Under the pieces are notes generated by a model. That model searched no databases. It was not told where the DNA came from and saw only the letters and a list, made by a program, of their open reading frames with translations. A program made the translations under genes and the position numbers. Source: Streptomyces venezuelae (GTDB lineage: Bacteria > Actinomycetota > Actinomycetes > Streptomycetales > Streptomycetaceae). From it: a stretch of DNA of 64,000 nucleotides. The number at the start of each line of letters is the position of its first letter. Within the stretch, counting starts at the first letter, position 1. The DNA lies in NCBI RefSeq assembly GCF_008642335.1, contig NZ_CP029191.1, positions 2,914,001 through 2,978,000 on the forward strand, read 5' to 3'. Positions 1 through 8,890 of the stretch are shown here, in pieces.

Positions 1-2
1 CT

Positions 3-1031
3 TCCGGATGTCAGATCATTTTGGAGGGGAAGTCAAAGGACCTTGTGATCGAGAATATTCGCACGCAAATCAAGGCGAACATTCAGGTCCTCGCGAGAGA
101 AGCCAGGGACTATGCAGCACCAGAGTTGAAGAAGTACCTGAAGGAGAGTCGCCGCGAGATCAAGGAGCTGTATAAGAACAGCAACTCGTGGTCGACAGTC
201 CTCCGCCGTGCTGGCCTCCTCGACGAAGCCATGCAGCCCGGCGAGGAAGAGCTACTCAAGCGTGTCCACGCCTTCTTGCACGTAGACGACCCGGAGCGTG
301 CACAGACGTACCTTCAGTTGCTCGCTGACGATGCACCTGACTACGCCGAGTTGAGCCCGCGCGAACAGGGCTACGCACGGATGTTGTTCTTCAACCTGTG
401 GGACAAGGCCGGTGGCTTCTCCAGCTACAGCGACGGGCTCAATTCCTTGCGCAGCCAGAGCGCTTTCCGCAGTGAGCTCAGCCAGGTCATTGAGTACGTC
501 ATCGGCACGGCCGACCACTTTCCGATCAGCCCAGAGGGCCCCCACGCAGATCTGCCGTTGAAGATCCATAGTGCCTACAATCGGTCCGAGGTTCTTGCAG
601 CCCTCGGTATCGCGAAGTTCGGTGGTCAGATGCCCGGCGCCTTTGCTCAGGGAGTGGTCTGGGCCCCTGAGTACGAGTCGGACACGCTGCTCATCACGTT
701 GGAGAAGAACGAGAAGGACTTCTCCCCAACGGTCCGCTACAAGGACTACGCGCTCAGCCCGAAGATCTTCCACTGGGAGTCGCAGAGCACCACGTCTGAG
801 CACTCACCCACGGGGCTTCGCTATCAGCAACATGTAGAGCGTGGCAGCCACGTCCTTCTGTTCATGCGCCGCTACAAGGACACCGACATCGGCAAGCCTC
901 AGCCTTGGATGTTCTTGGGCCCTGCTAAGTACCGCACGCACAAGGGAAGTAGGCCGATGGCTATCGAGTGGGAGCTCCAGTACGAGCTCCCAGCCGATGT
1001 CTTCACCTACTCCAAGGTTGCGCCCTCGTAA
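3..1031 (+). CDS. SF2 helicase, C-terminal part with DUF3427 domain (5' truncated)
   Basis: The frame is open through the left edge, so the first ATG/TTG-like codons are internal and the true start lies outside the window. The first readable residues (SGCQIILEGKSKD) and the following helical segment resemble the region after the helicase core in large SSL2-type helicases. Residues about 200-340 carry the DUF3427 pattern: TLEKNEKDFSP, RYKDYALSP, FHWESQS, LRYQQHVERG, FLGPAKY and an HKGSRPMAIEWEL end. Such proteins normally have N-terminal PLD-like and DEAD/DEAH helicase domains and often lie in accessory or defence-related regions. Those domains are not visible here, so the helicase assignment is an inference from the C-terminal domain. 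Confidence 0.8.
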   Translation, partial: SGCQIILEGKSKDLVIENIRTQIKANIQVLAREARDYAAPELKKYLKESRREIKELYKNSNSWSTVLRRAGLLDEAMQPGEEELLKRVHAFLHVDDPERAQTYLQLLADDAPDYAELSPREQGYARMLFFNLWDKAGGFSSYSDGLNSLRSQSAFRSELSQVIEYVIGTADHFPISPEGPHADLPLKIHSAYNRSEVLAALGIAKFGGQMPGAFAQGVVWAPEYESDTLLITLEKNEKDFSPTVRYKDYALSPKIFHWESQSTTSEHSPTGLRYQQHVERGSHVLLFMRRYKDTDIGKPQPWMFLGPAKYRTHKGSRPMAIEWELQYELPADVFTYSKVAPS

Positions 1032-1071
1032 GGCTGACTGAAGCCAGTGCCGCCTCTGCTCTCACCACCGG

Positions 1072-1635
1072 TCAGGCGACCTTGATCTCGGTCTCAAAGC
1101 GGGTCTGCGCGCAGTTGAGGGCATCGTCCGGGTCATGCCCGTGGGCGTACAGCCAATGGAGGATGTCGGCGATCATCTCGATCGCCGGCATCCGGCCTGC
1201 AATGGCGACAGCAGCTCCGTACGGCGAGCTCAGGTTCGCCCTCAGTTCACACCAGGTCACTTTTCCGTCTGCCCGCGGTTGGACGCCCCATCGGTCAGCC
1301 ACCGCATCCACCAAGGCCAACCCGCGCCCTGACTCCGCCTCGCCGAGCTGCGGCATCCACTGCGTGCCCGAGAGAAGAGTTGGCAGCGCCTTAGCGTCCG
1401 GGTCCTGGACCTCGATGCGCAGGTAGGTATCCCTCATGGCTACTGCCAGGCGGGTCGGTGTACCGACGCCTACGTGGGTGACGACGTTGGTCACCAATTC
1501 GGTCACGCACAGCTGAGCTGCATCCACGAGCTCGTGGAGCCCCCAAACTCCCAGATGCAGACGGAGCAGCCGACGCAACGCCGCCACCTCCTCCGGCGCT
1601 GCGAGGAAGGCGAGCTCCCACGGCTTGCGCTGCAT
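1072..1635 (-). CDS. ATP-binding protein of the anti-sigma/HATPase_c_2 type, WhiJ-locus partner
   Basis: A 187-aa soluble protein with a GHKL-type ATP-binding fold. The N box is TELVTNVVTH (Asn near residue 50) and the G box is ESGRGLALVD (about 101-110). This is the layout of the short serine-kinase-like regulators that are abundant in Streptomyces. The ATG at 1635 was chosen because AGGAAG sits seven bases upstream; an in-frame extension to 1698 lacks a ribosome site. The gene diverges from an XRE regulator and a DUF397 gene, the classic WhiJ-type cluster in which such a protein modulates the regulator. Whether it phosphorylates a partner or only binds ATP cannot be told from sequence. Confidence 0.88.
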   Translation of the reverse strand: MQRKPWELAFLAAPEEVAALRRLLRLHLGVWGLHELVDAAQLCVTELVTNVVTHVGVGTPTRLAVAMRDTYLRIEVQDPDAKALPTLLSGTQWMPQLGEAESGRGLALVDAVADRWGVQPRADGKVTWCELRANLSSPYGAAVAIAGRMPAIEMIADILHWLYAHGHDPDDALNCAQTRFETEIKVA

Positions 1636-1870
1636 GCAATCTTCCTGAATCACGTACGTCTCCTCTCCATCGAGGATCGCGCGCTCACGGCGTCGCAACT
1701 GCCCTGGTCACCAGGCCGGTTGCGCGCCCAGTAGCGCCTCTGCGTGCCTCACAGAGTGGCTTGCACACATCCCGAGATGCAATGTGCACGGCGAGAATCA
1801 CGCGATGGAGTGATTGGCAAGCGCGCCTCTCGCCATGAAGACTGTGGCGAGCTAACGAGGAGGTGCCGGA
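1636..1870. promoter_or_regulatory. Divergent intergenic region of WhiJ-like locus 1
   Basis: These 235 bases separate the ATP-binding protein from the XRE regulator and must hold both promoters. No convincing -35/-10 pair or operator palindrome was picked out by eye. The sequence is less GC-rich than the flanking genes. Only the AGGAGG ribosome site before 1871 is clear. Confidence 0.4.
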
Positions 1871-2719
1871 ATGGCAGGGTCCCCTACAGCGCGGCGTCGT
1901 CGTCTCTCCATCGAGCTGAAGAAGCTGCGCGAGGCAAATGAGTTCACATGCGCGCAGGTTGGGGCCGCCCTCGACTGGAGCGGCTCCAAGGTGAACCGCA
2001 TGGAGACCGGTCACGGCCGCGTTCAGACATCCGATGTCGACGCTCTGTGCCGGTTCTACGAAACCAGCGACGAGATGCGGGAGTTTCTAAAATCCCTCGC
2101 CAAACAGGCGCGAACGAAGGGGTGGTGGCAGCAGCACGCCGGGGGCATTCCCGAGTGGTTCAACATCTACATCGGCCTCGAACAGGAAGCCTCCTCCTTC
2201 CGCCAGTATCAGGTTGAAATGATCCCGGGCCTTCTACAGATCCCTGAATACGTCCGCGAGCTGTACACCTGCAGTCACGGGATCTCGGAAGAAAACGTCG
2301 AACGGGCGATCCGGGTACGCCTGGAGCGGCAGAGCCTCCTGAGAAGCGCAGACGCACCCGACGCCTGGTTCGTCATCCATGAGGCAGCGCTTCGGAACAT
2401 CATCGGCGAACGACCGCTGATGCGCATGCAGTTGGACCAGCTAGTGGAGGACATGAGGCTGCCCTCGGTCACCGTGCAGATCTTGCCCTTCGGCTCCGGC
2501 GTCTACCCAATGACCGGCCCCTTCACCATGCTGGGCTTCCCAGATCCGGAGGATCCAGACATCGTCTACCGCGATGGCATCACGGATGCGGTTTACCTGG
2601 AGGGGGAGCATCATGTGCGCCAGTACACCCGTGCCTTCGACGATCTGCGCGCGGTCGCATTGAGCCCCTTGCAGTCGTCCCAGCTGATTCAGTCGATCCT
2701 GAAGGAATACACGCGATGA
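1871..2719 (+). CDS. XRE-family regulator with DUF5753 domain (WhiJ-like)
   Basis: A 282-aa DNA-binding regulator. Residues about 12-65 form a helix-turn-helix of the Cro/XRE type (FTCAQVGAALDWSGSKVNRMETG). From about residue 95 follows the DUF5753 domain with its usual EAS-x-YQVEMIPGLLQ start and a VQILPFGSGVYPMTGPF segment. The start is the ATG behind AGGAGG. Its stop overlaps the next gene's start by four bases (ATGA), so it is translationally coupled to the DUF397 gene. In Streptomyces, WhiJ-type pairs of this kind influence development and antibiotic production. The target genes here are unknown; self-regulation through the divergent upstream region is an inference. Confidence 0.92.
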   Translation: MAGSPTARRRRLSIELKKLREANEFTCAQVGAALDWSGSKVNRMETGHGRVQTSDVDALCRFYETSDEMREFLKSLAKQARTKGWWQQHAGGIPEWFNIYIGLEQEASSFRQYQVEMIPGLLQIPEYVRELYTCSHGISEENVERAIRVRLERQSLLRSADAPDAWFVIHEAALRNIIGERPLMRMQLDQLVEDMRLPSVTVQILPFGSGVYPMTGPFTMLGFPDPEDPDIVYRDGITDAVYLEGEHHVRQYTRAFDDLRAVALSPLQSSQLIQSILKEYTR

Positions 2720-2931
2720 GCACCGGCGACACCACCCCGCACCTCCCAGCCGACCTCGCCTGGTTCACGTCCTCATACAGCAATAACGCGGGCGGTGAAT
2801 GCGTCGAGTGCGCCCAGACTTCTGCGGCCGTCTACGTCCGGGACTCCAAGCGAGGGCCCGATGGCCCTGCCCTTGCCGTGCGCCGCGATGCCTGGTCCCG
2901 CTTCGTGGCGTCCGGCATCGGCGGTAGGTGA
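2716..2931 (+). CDS. DUF397 domain protein, small partner of WhiJ-like regulator
   Basis: A 71-aa protein with the DUF397 signature WFTSSYSNNAGGECVECA followed by VYVRDSK and a W-x-x-F-V end. DUF397 proteins are nearly always encoded next to an XRE/DUF5753 regulator in actinomycetes and are thought to bind or antagonise it. The start codon overlaps the regulator's stop (ATGA), so the two are made in coupled fashion. No membrane segment or signal is visible. A second, internally duplicated member of the family lies at 61030-61329. Confidence 0.9.
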   Translation: MSTGDTTPHLPADLAWFTSSYSNNAGGECVECAQTSAAVYVRDSKRGPDGPALAVRRDAWSRFVASGIGGR

Positions 2932-3359
2932 GGCTCCCCTCCCTAACCCCGGCCATGAAGTGCCGTAAGGCCACTCGCTTCTCGACCAGTGTCGCGCCTC
3001 CACGCCTTGAGTAAAGGGCGCTCCGCTACGCTGCGCGTCGGCTGCGCCGATTCCGCTTCGCTCCACCCTTGACTCAAGGCGTTCCAGCGCGCGTAAGAAG
3101 CGAGCGAGCGGCCGGATGGGCGGGGGCCTCGCCCTCGCAGGTCGGGGGTGTCGCGTTGAGTCGGCGACTGCCGCTCATGATTGGGCGCGTTCCGCTGCGC
3201 CGGGCACGCCGGGTCTCGTCAAGCGACTACCGACCGGTGCAAGCCGTGGGCAGACGTGACTCCTGCCCCATTACGCCCATCTGGTACCACTGTGACCGCT
3301 GCCAACTCAGGAGGCGGCACGCCGCGATGCCGTAAGACGCCGCACGAGAAGGAGAACCC
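2932..3359. other. Gene-free spacer with a palindrome-ended repeat
   Basis: No gene is supported between the DUF397 gene and the deaminase. The stretch holds the 81-bp inverted-ended element at 3002-3082, a GC-rich region without clear structure, and the GAAGGAG ribosome site of the next gene near 3350. Open frames here, including an antisense one that reads MERSGIGAADAQRSG, are translations of the repeat and are not believed. Confidence 0.6.
3002..3082. repeat. 81-bp element with 17-bp inverted ends, copy 1
   Basis: The left end ACGCCTTGAGTAAAGGG and the right end CCCTTGACTCAAGGCGT are inverted repeats with one mismatch. The interior is a conserved alternating GC tract around CGTCGGCTGCGCCGATTCCG. 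Closely related elements occur at 58111-58183 and, inverted, at 59434-59506. Interior and inner stem are conserved, while the outer stem bases differ between copies and stay complementary within each copy. Confidence 0.8.
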
Positions 3360-3875
3360 TTGCCCTACGCCCCCGAGCAAGAACACGACCGCGCGTTCCT
3401 GGAGCAAGCCGTCGCCCAGTCCCGGCGCTCCCTCGGTCCCGATACCACCAAGAAGCCCTTCGGGGCCGTCGTCGTCGTGGGTGGGGAAGTCGTCGGGGTC
3501 GGGAGTAATTGCGTCGTCGAGGACTGTGACCCGACCGCTCATGCCGAGGTCGTGGCGTTGCGGGACGCGGGGCGGCGGCTTGGGACGTATCTCCTGGAAG
3601 GGGCCACTCTTTACTCCAGTTGTGAGCCCTGTCCCATGTGTCTCACCGCCTGTTACTGGGCGGGGATCAGTCGGCTCGTCTACGCCGCCGACCGGCACGA
3701 CGCCGCCCGCAACGGGCATCCCGACCTGCAGTTCTATCGGGAGCTCGCGTTGCCCAACGGGGAGCGCGGGTTGTTGGACGAGGTGCCCGTCGACGGGAGC
3801 GTCCGGTCCGCCGCCGTCGGCGTGCTCGCCGAGTGGGCCGCCGCGCAGCCCGAGCCCGTGGAGCCGAAGCTCTGA
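3360..3875 (+). CDS. Nucleoside/nucleobase deaminase (CMP/dCMP deaminase superfamily)
   Basis: A 171-aa zinc-dependent deaminase. The metal and catalytic residues are in HAE (His61, Glu63) and PCPMC (Cys91, Cys94). The long C-terminal half, with RLVYAADRHDA, resembles guanine-deaminase/tRNA-adenosine-deaminase-like proteins more than cytidine deaminases, but the substrate cannot be fixed by sight. The start is a TTG preceded by GAAGGAG at good spacing; no better ATG exists in frame. It is transcribed alone, with a short membrane-protein gene following 87 bases later. Confidence 0.88.
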   Translation: MPYAPEQEHDRAFLEQAVAQSRRSLGPDTTKKPFGAVVVVGGEVVGVGSNCVVEDCDPTAHAEVVALRDAGRRLGTYLLEGATLYSSCEPCPMCLTACYWAGISRLVYAADRHDAARNGHPDLQFYRELALPNGERGLLDEVPVDGSVRSAAVGVLAEWAAAQPEPVEPKL

Positions 3876-3962
3876 GGGTGCCGGTCGGTGGCCCGGCGGC
3901 CCGCGTTAGCCTCGCCCATAGGCAAGACAACATGGACTTATTACCGGAGAGGCGGATCAATC

Positions 3963-4265
3963 ATGGCGAGGATTCCCGCGGCTGTCGTGGCTGTGAGTGG
4001 GCTGGTCGGGGGGTACGCCACCGCGCGGGCCACCAAGAAGCGGCCCCTTGGTGGGGTCGTGCTCGGTGCCGCCGGCGTCGTTGCCGCTCGGCAGTGGCAC
4101 GAAGTCGCCGGCGCCAAGACCGCCGCCGCGCTCACCGTCGCTTACCTCGCCGGCTTCGGCGGGTCCCATCCCCTCGCCAAGAAAGTGGGCGCCTGGCCCG
4201 CGGTACTCGGGGTCGCCGGTGGCGTCGGGCTCGCCTCCTGGGTGCTCGCCGACCGCCAGAGGTAG
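3963..4265 (+). CDS. Small hydrophobic membrane protein, unknown function
   Basis: A 100-aa protein with Gly/Ala-rich hydrophobic stretches near residues 5-20, 30-45 and 75-95, suggesting two or three membrane passes, and a basic ATKKR turn between the first two. The ATG at 3963 was preferred over upstream in-frame codons because GGAGAGG lies before it. I do not recognise a named family; similar short Gly/Ala-rich proteins are common in streptomycetes. It converges with the next gene, with only 27 bases between the stops. Confidence 0.75.
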   Translation: MARIPAAVVAVSGLVGGYATARATKKRPLGGVVLGAAGVVAARQWHEVAGAKTAAALTVAYLAGFGGSHPLAKKVGAWPAVLGVAGGVGLASWVLADRQR

Positions 4266-4292
4266 GGAAGAGGGAAGGGAGAGGCCGGGGGG

Positions 4293-4781
4293 CTAGCGCG
4301 GGGCTTCTTCGGCCTCCGGGCGGCCCCGCAGTCGCCTCGCCACCATCGCCGTCACCAGCGTCCCCGCCCCGAACAGGAGCGTGAAGGCCGCCCACGCCAG
4401 CGGCCATACCTGCGCGTCCTGCGTGGGGTGCGAGTCGAACGAGACGTACATCAGCGTCGTGGGCGGGGCCGCCACCACGAGCAGCGTCCACACCGGGCGG
4501 TCCCGTACGCCGAAGTAGGCCGCCAGGGAGACGAGCAGGACGGTCAGAAGCGTGATGCCCGTGGCCGTCACCGGTGTCGTCTCGTGGAGTGACCCCGGCG
4601 TCTCCGGGCGGTTGCGCAGGTCCCACGGGAGGCACACCAGGTACGCCCCGGCCGCCAGTGCCGCGCCGAGTACGCGGGTCGCGTACCTGGGCAGCGGGGC
4701 CGTCTGCCGGAGCGGGCTCAGGCGACGGATAGGGCTCAGGCGACGGATAGGGCGCAGGCTGGGGCTCGGTATCGCGGTCAT
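4293..4781 (-). CDS. Four-helix membrane protein, unknown function
   Basis: A 162-aa protein with four probable transmembrane segments: about 37-52, 72-92, 97-113 and 125-148. The N terminus contains a tandem repeat IRRLSP-IRRLSP, encoded by a 15-bp direct repeat at about 4726-4755. The ATG at 4781 has no visible ribosome site, so the start is uncertain. It lies downstream of the GlxA-type regulator on the same strand, 63 bases away. No function is inferred. Confidence 0.7.
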   Translation of the reverse strand: MTAIPSPSLRPIRRLSPIRRLSPLRQTAPLPRYATRVLGAALAAGAYLVCLPWDLRNRPETPGSLHETTPVTATGITLLTVLLVSLAAYFGVRDRPVWTLLVVAAPPTTLMYVSFDSHPTQDAQVWPLAWAAFTLLFGAGTLVTAMVARRLRGRPEAEEAPR

Positions 4782-4844
4782 GTGTACGACCGTGCCGGTC
4801 GGCGGCAGGGTGCGACAGAGTACGCATACTCATACGTCCGTCCG

Positions 4845-5852
4845 CTACCGGCCTCGGGCGCCCCTGAACGTCGACCTGTACACCCCCGGCGCCACCCCCA
4901 CCCCCGCCACAAAGTGCTGCCTCAGCGACGCCGCCGTCCCGAAACCAGCCTCCGTCGCCACGCGGTCCACCGTGTGGTCCGTGGATTCGAGGAGTTCCCG
5001 CGCGCGGTCGACCCTCCGCTGCGTCAGCCACCGCATCGGCGTCAGGCCCGTCTCCTCGCGGAAGCGGCGGTTGAACGTGCGTACGCTCATCGAGGCGTAC
5101 GCCGCCAGCTCCGCCAGCGTCAACGGAGTGGCCAAGCGCTCCTCCGCCCACGCCCGCGCCGCGCTCGTCGTCGACGCCGACTCCCGGACCGGGACCGGGC
5201 GTTGGATGTACTGCGCCTGGCCGCCCTCCCTGTGCGGCGGCACCACCGTGCGGCGTGCCACGTCCGCCGCCACCGCCGCGCCGTGGTCCTCGCGGATCAT
5301 GTGCAGGCACAGGTCCACGCCCGCCGCCTCCCCCGCCGACGTGAGGATGCGGCCCTCGTCCACATAGAGGACATCCGGGTCCACCGTCACGGACGGGAAC
5401 GTGCGGGCGAACAAGTCCGTCGAGAGCCAGTGTGTCGTCGCTCTGCGGCCGTCCAGCAGGCCCGCCGCCGCCAGCACGAACGCCCCCGTACAGATCGAGG
5501 CGAGGCGAGTGCGGGACTCCGGCGCCGCCGCCGCGTCCAGCGCCCGCGCCAGCGGAGCCGCCAGGCCACCCGGCGTCAGCGACTCGTCCTCCTCGTGCGA
5601 CGCCGGGATCAGCACCGTGTCCGCCCACTCCAGCGCCTCCGGGCCGTGCTGCGCGCCGACCGGGAAGTCCGCGGCCGTGCGGACGAGGCCGGGGCCGGAC
5701 AGCGCGCACGTCCGTACCTCGTACAGCCGCTCCCCCGCGGAGGTCGAGCTCCTCGCCGCGCCGAACAGCTGGTGCACCAGGCCCAGTTCCATCGGCAGCA
5801 CGCCGTCCCGGACGAGGACCGCCACACGGTGCGCATCATCCGATACAGGCAC
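4845..5852 (-). CDS. GlxA-family transcriptional regulator (DJ-1/PfpI + AraC HTH)
   Basis: A 335-aa regulator with an N-terminal amidase-like DJ-1/PfpI domain (about 8-190) and a C-terminal AraC/XylS double helix-turn-helix (about 230-330). The DJ-1 domain carries SICTGAFVLAAAGLLDGRRATTHW, in which the nucleophile-elbow Cys is kept. The HTH carries TLAELAAYASMSVRTFNRRF and GFGTAASLRQHF. The start is GTG at 5852; its ribosome site overlaps the stop region of the upstream MFS gene, only six bases away, so the two form one operon. Control of that transporter's genes is a reasonable inference. Confidence 0.92.
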   Translation of the reverse strand: MPVSDDAHRVAVLVRDGVLPMELGLVHQLFGAARSSTSAGERLYEVRTCALSGPGLVRTAADFPVGAQHGPEALEWADTVLIPASHEEDESLTPGGLAAPLARALDAAAAPESRTRLASICTGAFVLAAAGLLDGRRATTHWLSTDLFARTFPSVTVDPDVLYVDEGRILTSAGEAAGVDLCLHMIREDHGAAVAADVARRTVVPPHREGGQAQYIQRPVPVRESASTTSAARAWAEERLATPLTLAELAAYASMSVRTFNRRFREETGLTPMRWLTQRRVDRARELLESTDHTVDRVATEAGFGTAASLRQHFVAGVGVAPGVYRSTFRGARGR

Positions 5853-5858
5853 TCCAGG

Positions 5859-7337
5859 TCACTCCGCCGCCGACAACGGCTTCGCGATGTCCTCCAGCGA
5901 CCTCCGCTCCGCGTTCACCGCCAGCGCCGCCGCCACCAGACCCGCCGCGCACATCAGGCCCGCCCCGATCTGGAACGCGAGGACCGTGTCGCCGACCACG
6001 CCCGACTCCGTCAGCTCGGCGAACAGGAGCGGGCCGCTGATGCCGCCCGCCGCCGTGCCGATCGCGTAGAAGAAGGCGATGGCCATCGCGCGGGTCTCCA
6101 TCGGGAAGATCTCCGAGACCGTCAGATACGCGCTGCTCGCTCCCGCCGATGCGAAGAACAGGACCACGCACCAGCACGCCGTGAGCGTCGTCGCGGTCAG
6201 CGAGCCGCGGTCGAAGAGCCAGGCCGTGGCGAAGAGGAGGAGGCCGGAGAGGATGTACGTCGACGAGATCATTATCCGGCGGCCGACCGTGTCGAAGAGC
6301 TTGCCGAGGAAGAGCGGGCCGAGGAAGTTGCCGGCGGCGATGACGGCGAAGTAGTAGCCCGTGTTGCCGGACGGGACGTCGAAGAACGTGGTCAGGATCG
6401 CGCCGAAGCCGAAGGTGATCGCGTTGTAGAGGAACGCCTGGCCGATGAAGAGCGACAGGCCCAGGATCGAACGCTTCGGGTATTCGCGGAAGACCGTCTT
6501 CGCGATCAGGCCGAAGCCGATGCTCTTGCGCTGGTGGATGGTGATCTCGTGGTCGGGGGGCGGGAGGCGTTCGCCCTTCTCCGACTCGATTTCGCGTTCC
6601 ACCGATGTGACCAGGCGCTCCGCCTCCTCCCCGTGACCGTGGATGAACTGCCAGCGCGGGCTCTCCGGCACGTGTCGGCGTACGAGCAGGATCACCAGGC
6701 CGAGTACGACGCCGAGGGCGAAGGTGAGCCGCCAGCCGAGGTCCTTGGGGAAGATGCTCGTGTTGAGCATGACGACGGAGAGCAGTGAGCCGCCGATCGC
6801 GCCCAGCCAGTAGCTGCCGTTGATGATCAGGTCGACGCGGCCGCGGTACTTGGACGGGATCAGCTCGTCGATCGCCGAGTTGATGGCCGCGTACTCGCCG
6901 CCGATACCGAAGCCCGTCAGGAAGCGGAAGAGGAAGAACCACCAGGCGTCGAAGGAGAGTGCCGTGAGGGCGGTGGCGGCGAGGTACACGGCCAGGGTGA
7001 CCATGAAGAGCTTCTTGCGGCCGAACTTGTCCGTCATGCGGCCGAAGAAGAGCGCGCCCGCGCAGGCCCCCGCCACGTAGAGGGCCGCCGCCGTGCCGGT
7101 GACCTGGGCGGAGCTGATCGCCAGGCCGCTGCCCTCCTCGGAGAGGCGGCTCGCGATGTTGCCGACGGTGGTGACTTCCAGGCCGTCCAGGATCCAGACC
7201 GTGCCGAGGCCGATCACGATCATCCAGTGCCAGCGGGACCAGGGCAGCCGGTCCAGGCGGGCGGGGACCGCTGTGGTGACGGTGTTCTCCGCGCTCTGCG
7301 CGGGCGGCGGCTTGGGAGGCGTGGACGACGCGGTCAT
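5859..7337 (-). CDS. MFS transporter, metabolite:H+ symporter type
   Basis: A 492-aa twelve-helix major facilitator protein. It shows [11 protein letters not shown] between helices 2 and 3, [21 protein letters not shown] in helix 5, PESPRW after helix 6, and FDTVGRR between helices 8 and 9. These point to the sugar/organic-solute porter-like MFS group; the substrate is not identifiable. The ATG at 7337 was chosen because GGAAGGAG precedes it; an in-frame extension to 7445 is not supported. It is followed at six bases by a GlxA-type regulator. Confidence 0.9.
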   Translation of the reverse strand: MTASSTPPKPPPAQSAENTVTTAVPARLDRLPWSRWHWMIVIGLGTVWILDGLEVTTVGNIASRLSEEGSGLAISSAQVTGTAAALYVAGACAGALFFGRMTDKFGRKKLFMVTLAVYLAATALTALSFDAWWFFLFRFLTGFGIGGEYAAINSAIDELIPSKYRGRVDLIINGSYWLGAIGGSLLSVVMLNTSIFPKDLGWRLTFALGVVLGLVILLVRRHVPESPRWQFIHGHGEEAERLVTSVEREIESEKGERLPPPDHEITIHQRKSIGFGLIAKTVFREYPKRSILGLSLFIGQAFLYNAITFGFGAILTTFFDVPSGNTGYYFAVIAAGNFLGPLFLGKLFDTVGRRIMISSTYILSGLLLFATAWLFDRGSLTATTLTACWCVVLFFASAGASSAYLTVSEIFPMETRAMAIAFFYAIGTAAGGISGPLLFAELTESGVVGDTVLAFQIGAGLMCAAGLVAAALAVNAERRSLEDIAKPLSAAE

Positions 7338-7477
7338 GGCGGGTGACTCCTTCCGCTGCAGCCACGTCGCCGGGGGCAGAGCACGGACGACGGCCGCCTC
7401 GACGTCGAGGGGCTCCTCCAGAGTGCCCAGCGAACCTCCGTTCACGCACGCTGAACTGCGCCTACGCGTCTACGCGC

Positions 7478-8890
7478 CTACGCCCCCAGCAGCCGCGACA
7501 CCGTATAGATCGCAAGGCCCGCCAGCGAGCCGACCACCGTGCCGTTGATGCGGATGAACTGCAGGTCGCGGCCGATGTGCGCCTCGATCTTCTTCGAGGT
7601 GTGCTCGGCGTCCCAGCCCGCCACCGTGTCGCTGATGAGCGAGGTGATCTCGTCGCGGTACGTCGTCACCACGTACACCGCCGCGCCCTCCACCCAGCCG
7701 TCCACCTTCTGCTGGAGCCGCGCGTCGTTCGCCATCCGCGCACCGAGCGACAGCAGCGAGGCCCGCACGCGCAGGCGCAGCTCGCTGCGCTCGTCCTCCG
7801 CCGCGGCGACGATCATCGCGCGCACGGCCGACCAGGCGGAGGCGATGAGGTCCTGGACCTCATCGCGTCCGAGGACCTCCCGCTTCAGCCGCTCCACGCG
7901 CTCCCGCGTGTCCGAGTCGGACTGCAGGTCGGCGGCGAAGTCGGCGAGGAATCGGTCCACGGCGCCGCGCGCCGGGTGGCCCGGCATGTCCCGCATCTCG
8001 GTGACGAAGCGGAGCAGTTCCTTGTAGACCCGCTCGCCGACCCGCTTGTCGACGAACTTCGGGGTCCAGCCGGGCGCCCCGCCCTGCACCGCGTCCATCA
8101 CCGAGTCGCCGTGCTCCACCAGCCAGTCGTGCGCCCGTACGCAGACCAGGTCCACGACCCGCTTGTGGCCGCCGTCCGCGACCACCTTCTCCAGCATCTT
8201 CCCCATGCCGGGGGCGATCTCCTGGGCGTCCGCGCGGCGCGTGATCGCCTCGCCGACGACGGCCTGCACGTCGGAGTCGCGCAGGACGGTCAGGGCGCCG
8301 CGCAGGGCCGTCGCGAGCTCGGCCGTCACCCGGTCCGCGTGCGCCGGCTCGGCGAGCCAGGCACCCAGGCGGCCCGCGATGCCGACGGCGTGCAGACGGT
8401 CGCGTACGACGTCGGCGGAGAGGAAGTTCTCCCCCACGAAGTCGCCCAGCGAGGCGCCCAGCTGGTCCTTCTTGTTCGGGATGATCGCCGTGTGCGGGAT
8501 GGGCAGGCCCAGCGGGTGGCGGAACAGCGCGGTCACCGCGAACCAGTCGGCCAGCGCGCCGACCATGCCCGCCTCGGCGGCCGCGGCCACGTAACCCGCC
8601 CAGGGGCCCGCGCCGGAGTGCTGCGCCCACTTCGCCAGTACGTAGACGACGGCGACGAAGACGAGCAGGCCCGTCGCCGTGATCTTCATACGGCGGACGC
8701 CGCGCCGCTTCTCCTCGTCGGCGGGGCTGTAGGTGAGGCCGCCTGGGGCCCGGGGCGCGCGCGGCTCCCGCACCGCTGCCTTTAGGCCATCCGTGGAACC
8801 GACCCCCGTGCTTCCTGCCGGGGCGTCCGGTGCGGCCCGGAGCGCCCGGCTTGCGGCGCCACCCCCGCGGGCATGCTCATCGCCGTGCAC
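7478..8890 (-). CDS. DUF445 family membrane protein
   Basis: A DUF445 (YjiN-like) protein of about 470 aa. After a Pro/Arg/Gly-rich N terminus comes one hydrophobic helix (GLLVFVAVVYVLAKW). The conserved block PLGLPIPHTAIIPNKKDQLGASL follows, and then a long region with heptad-like helical character. It ends in a C-terminal hydrophobic helix (VVGSLAGLAIYTVSRLL). The start is uncertain: GTG at 8890 has GGAGGA upstream, while the frame stays open to a GTG at 8932. The family is conserved but of unknown role, probably in envelope maintenance. Confidence 0.85.
   Translation of the reverse strand: MHGDEHARGGGAASRALRAAPDAPAGSTGVGSTDGLKAAVREPRAPRAPGGLTYSPADEEKRRGVRRMKITATGLLVFVAVVYVLAKWAQHSGAGPWAGYVAAAAEAGMVGALADWFAVTALFRHPLGLPIPHTAIIPNKKDQLGASLGDFVGENFLSADVVRDRLHAVGIAGRLGAWLAEPAHADRVTAELATALRGALTVLRDSDVQAVVGEAITRRADAQEIAPGMGKMLEKVVADGGHKRVVDLVCVRAHDWLVEHGDSVMDAVQGGAPGWTPKFVDKRVGERVYKELLRFVTEMRDMPGHPARGAVDRFLADFAADLQSDSDTRERVERLKREVLGRDEVQDLIASAWSAVRAMIVAAAEDERSELRLRVRASLLSLGARMANDARLQQKVDGWVEGAAVYVVTTYRDEITSLISDTVAGWDAEHTSKKIEAHIGRDLQFIRINGTVVGSLAGLAIYTVSRLLGA

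Noticed and set aside
1871..2931. XRE-DUF397 pair considered as a toxin-antitoxin module
   Set aside because: Neither protein has a toxin fold; the arrangement matches WhiJ-type regulatory loci.
2773..3066. Antisense frame beginning MERSGIGAADAQRSGAPFT
   Set aside because: It overlaps the DUF397 gene and is a translation of the palindrome-ended repeat; the same peptide reappears at 59425-59790 from another copy.
4132..5709. 525-codon frame on the minus strand
   Set aside because: It crosses the GlxA-regulator gene and the four-helix membrane gene out of frame, and is Gly/Arg/Pro-rich without any domain.
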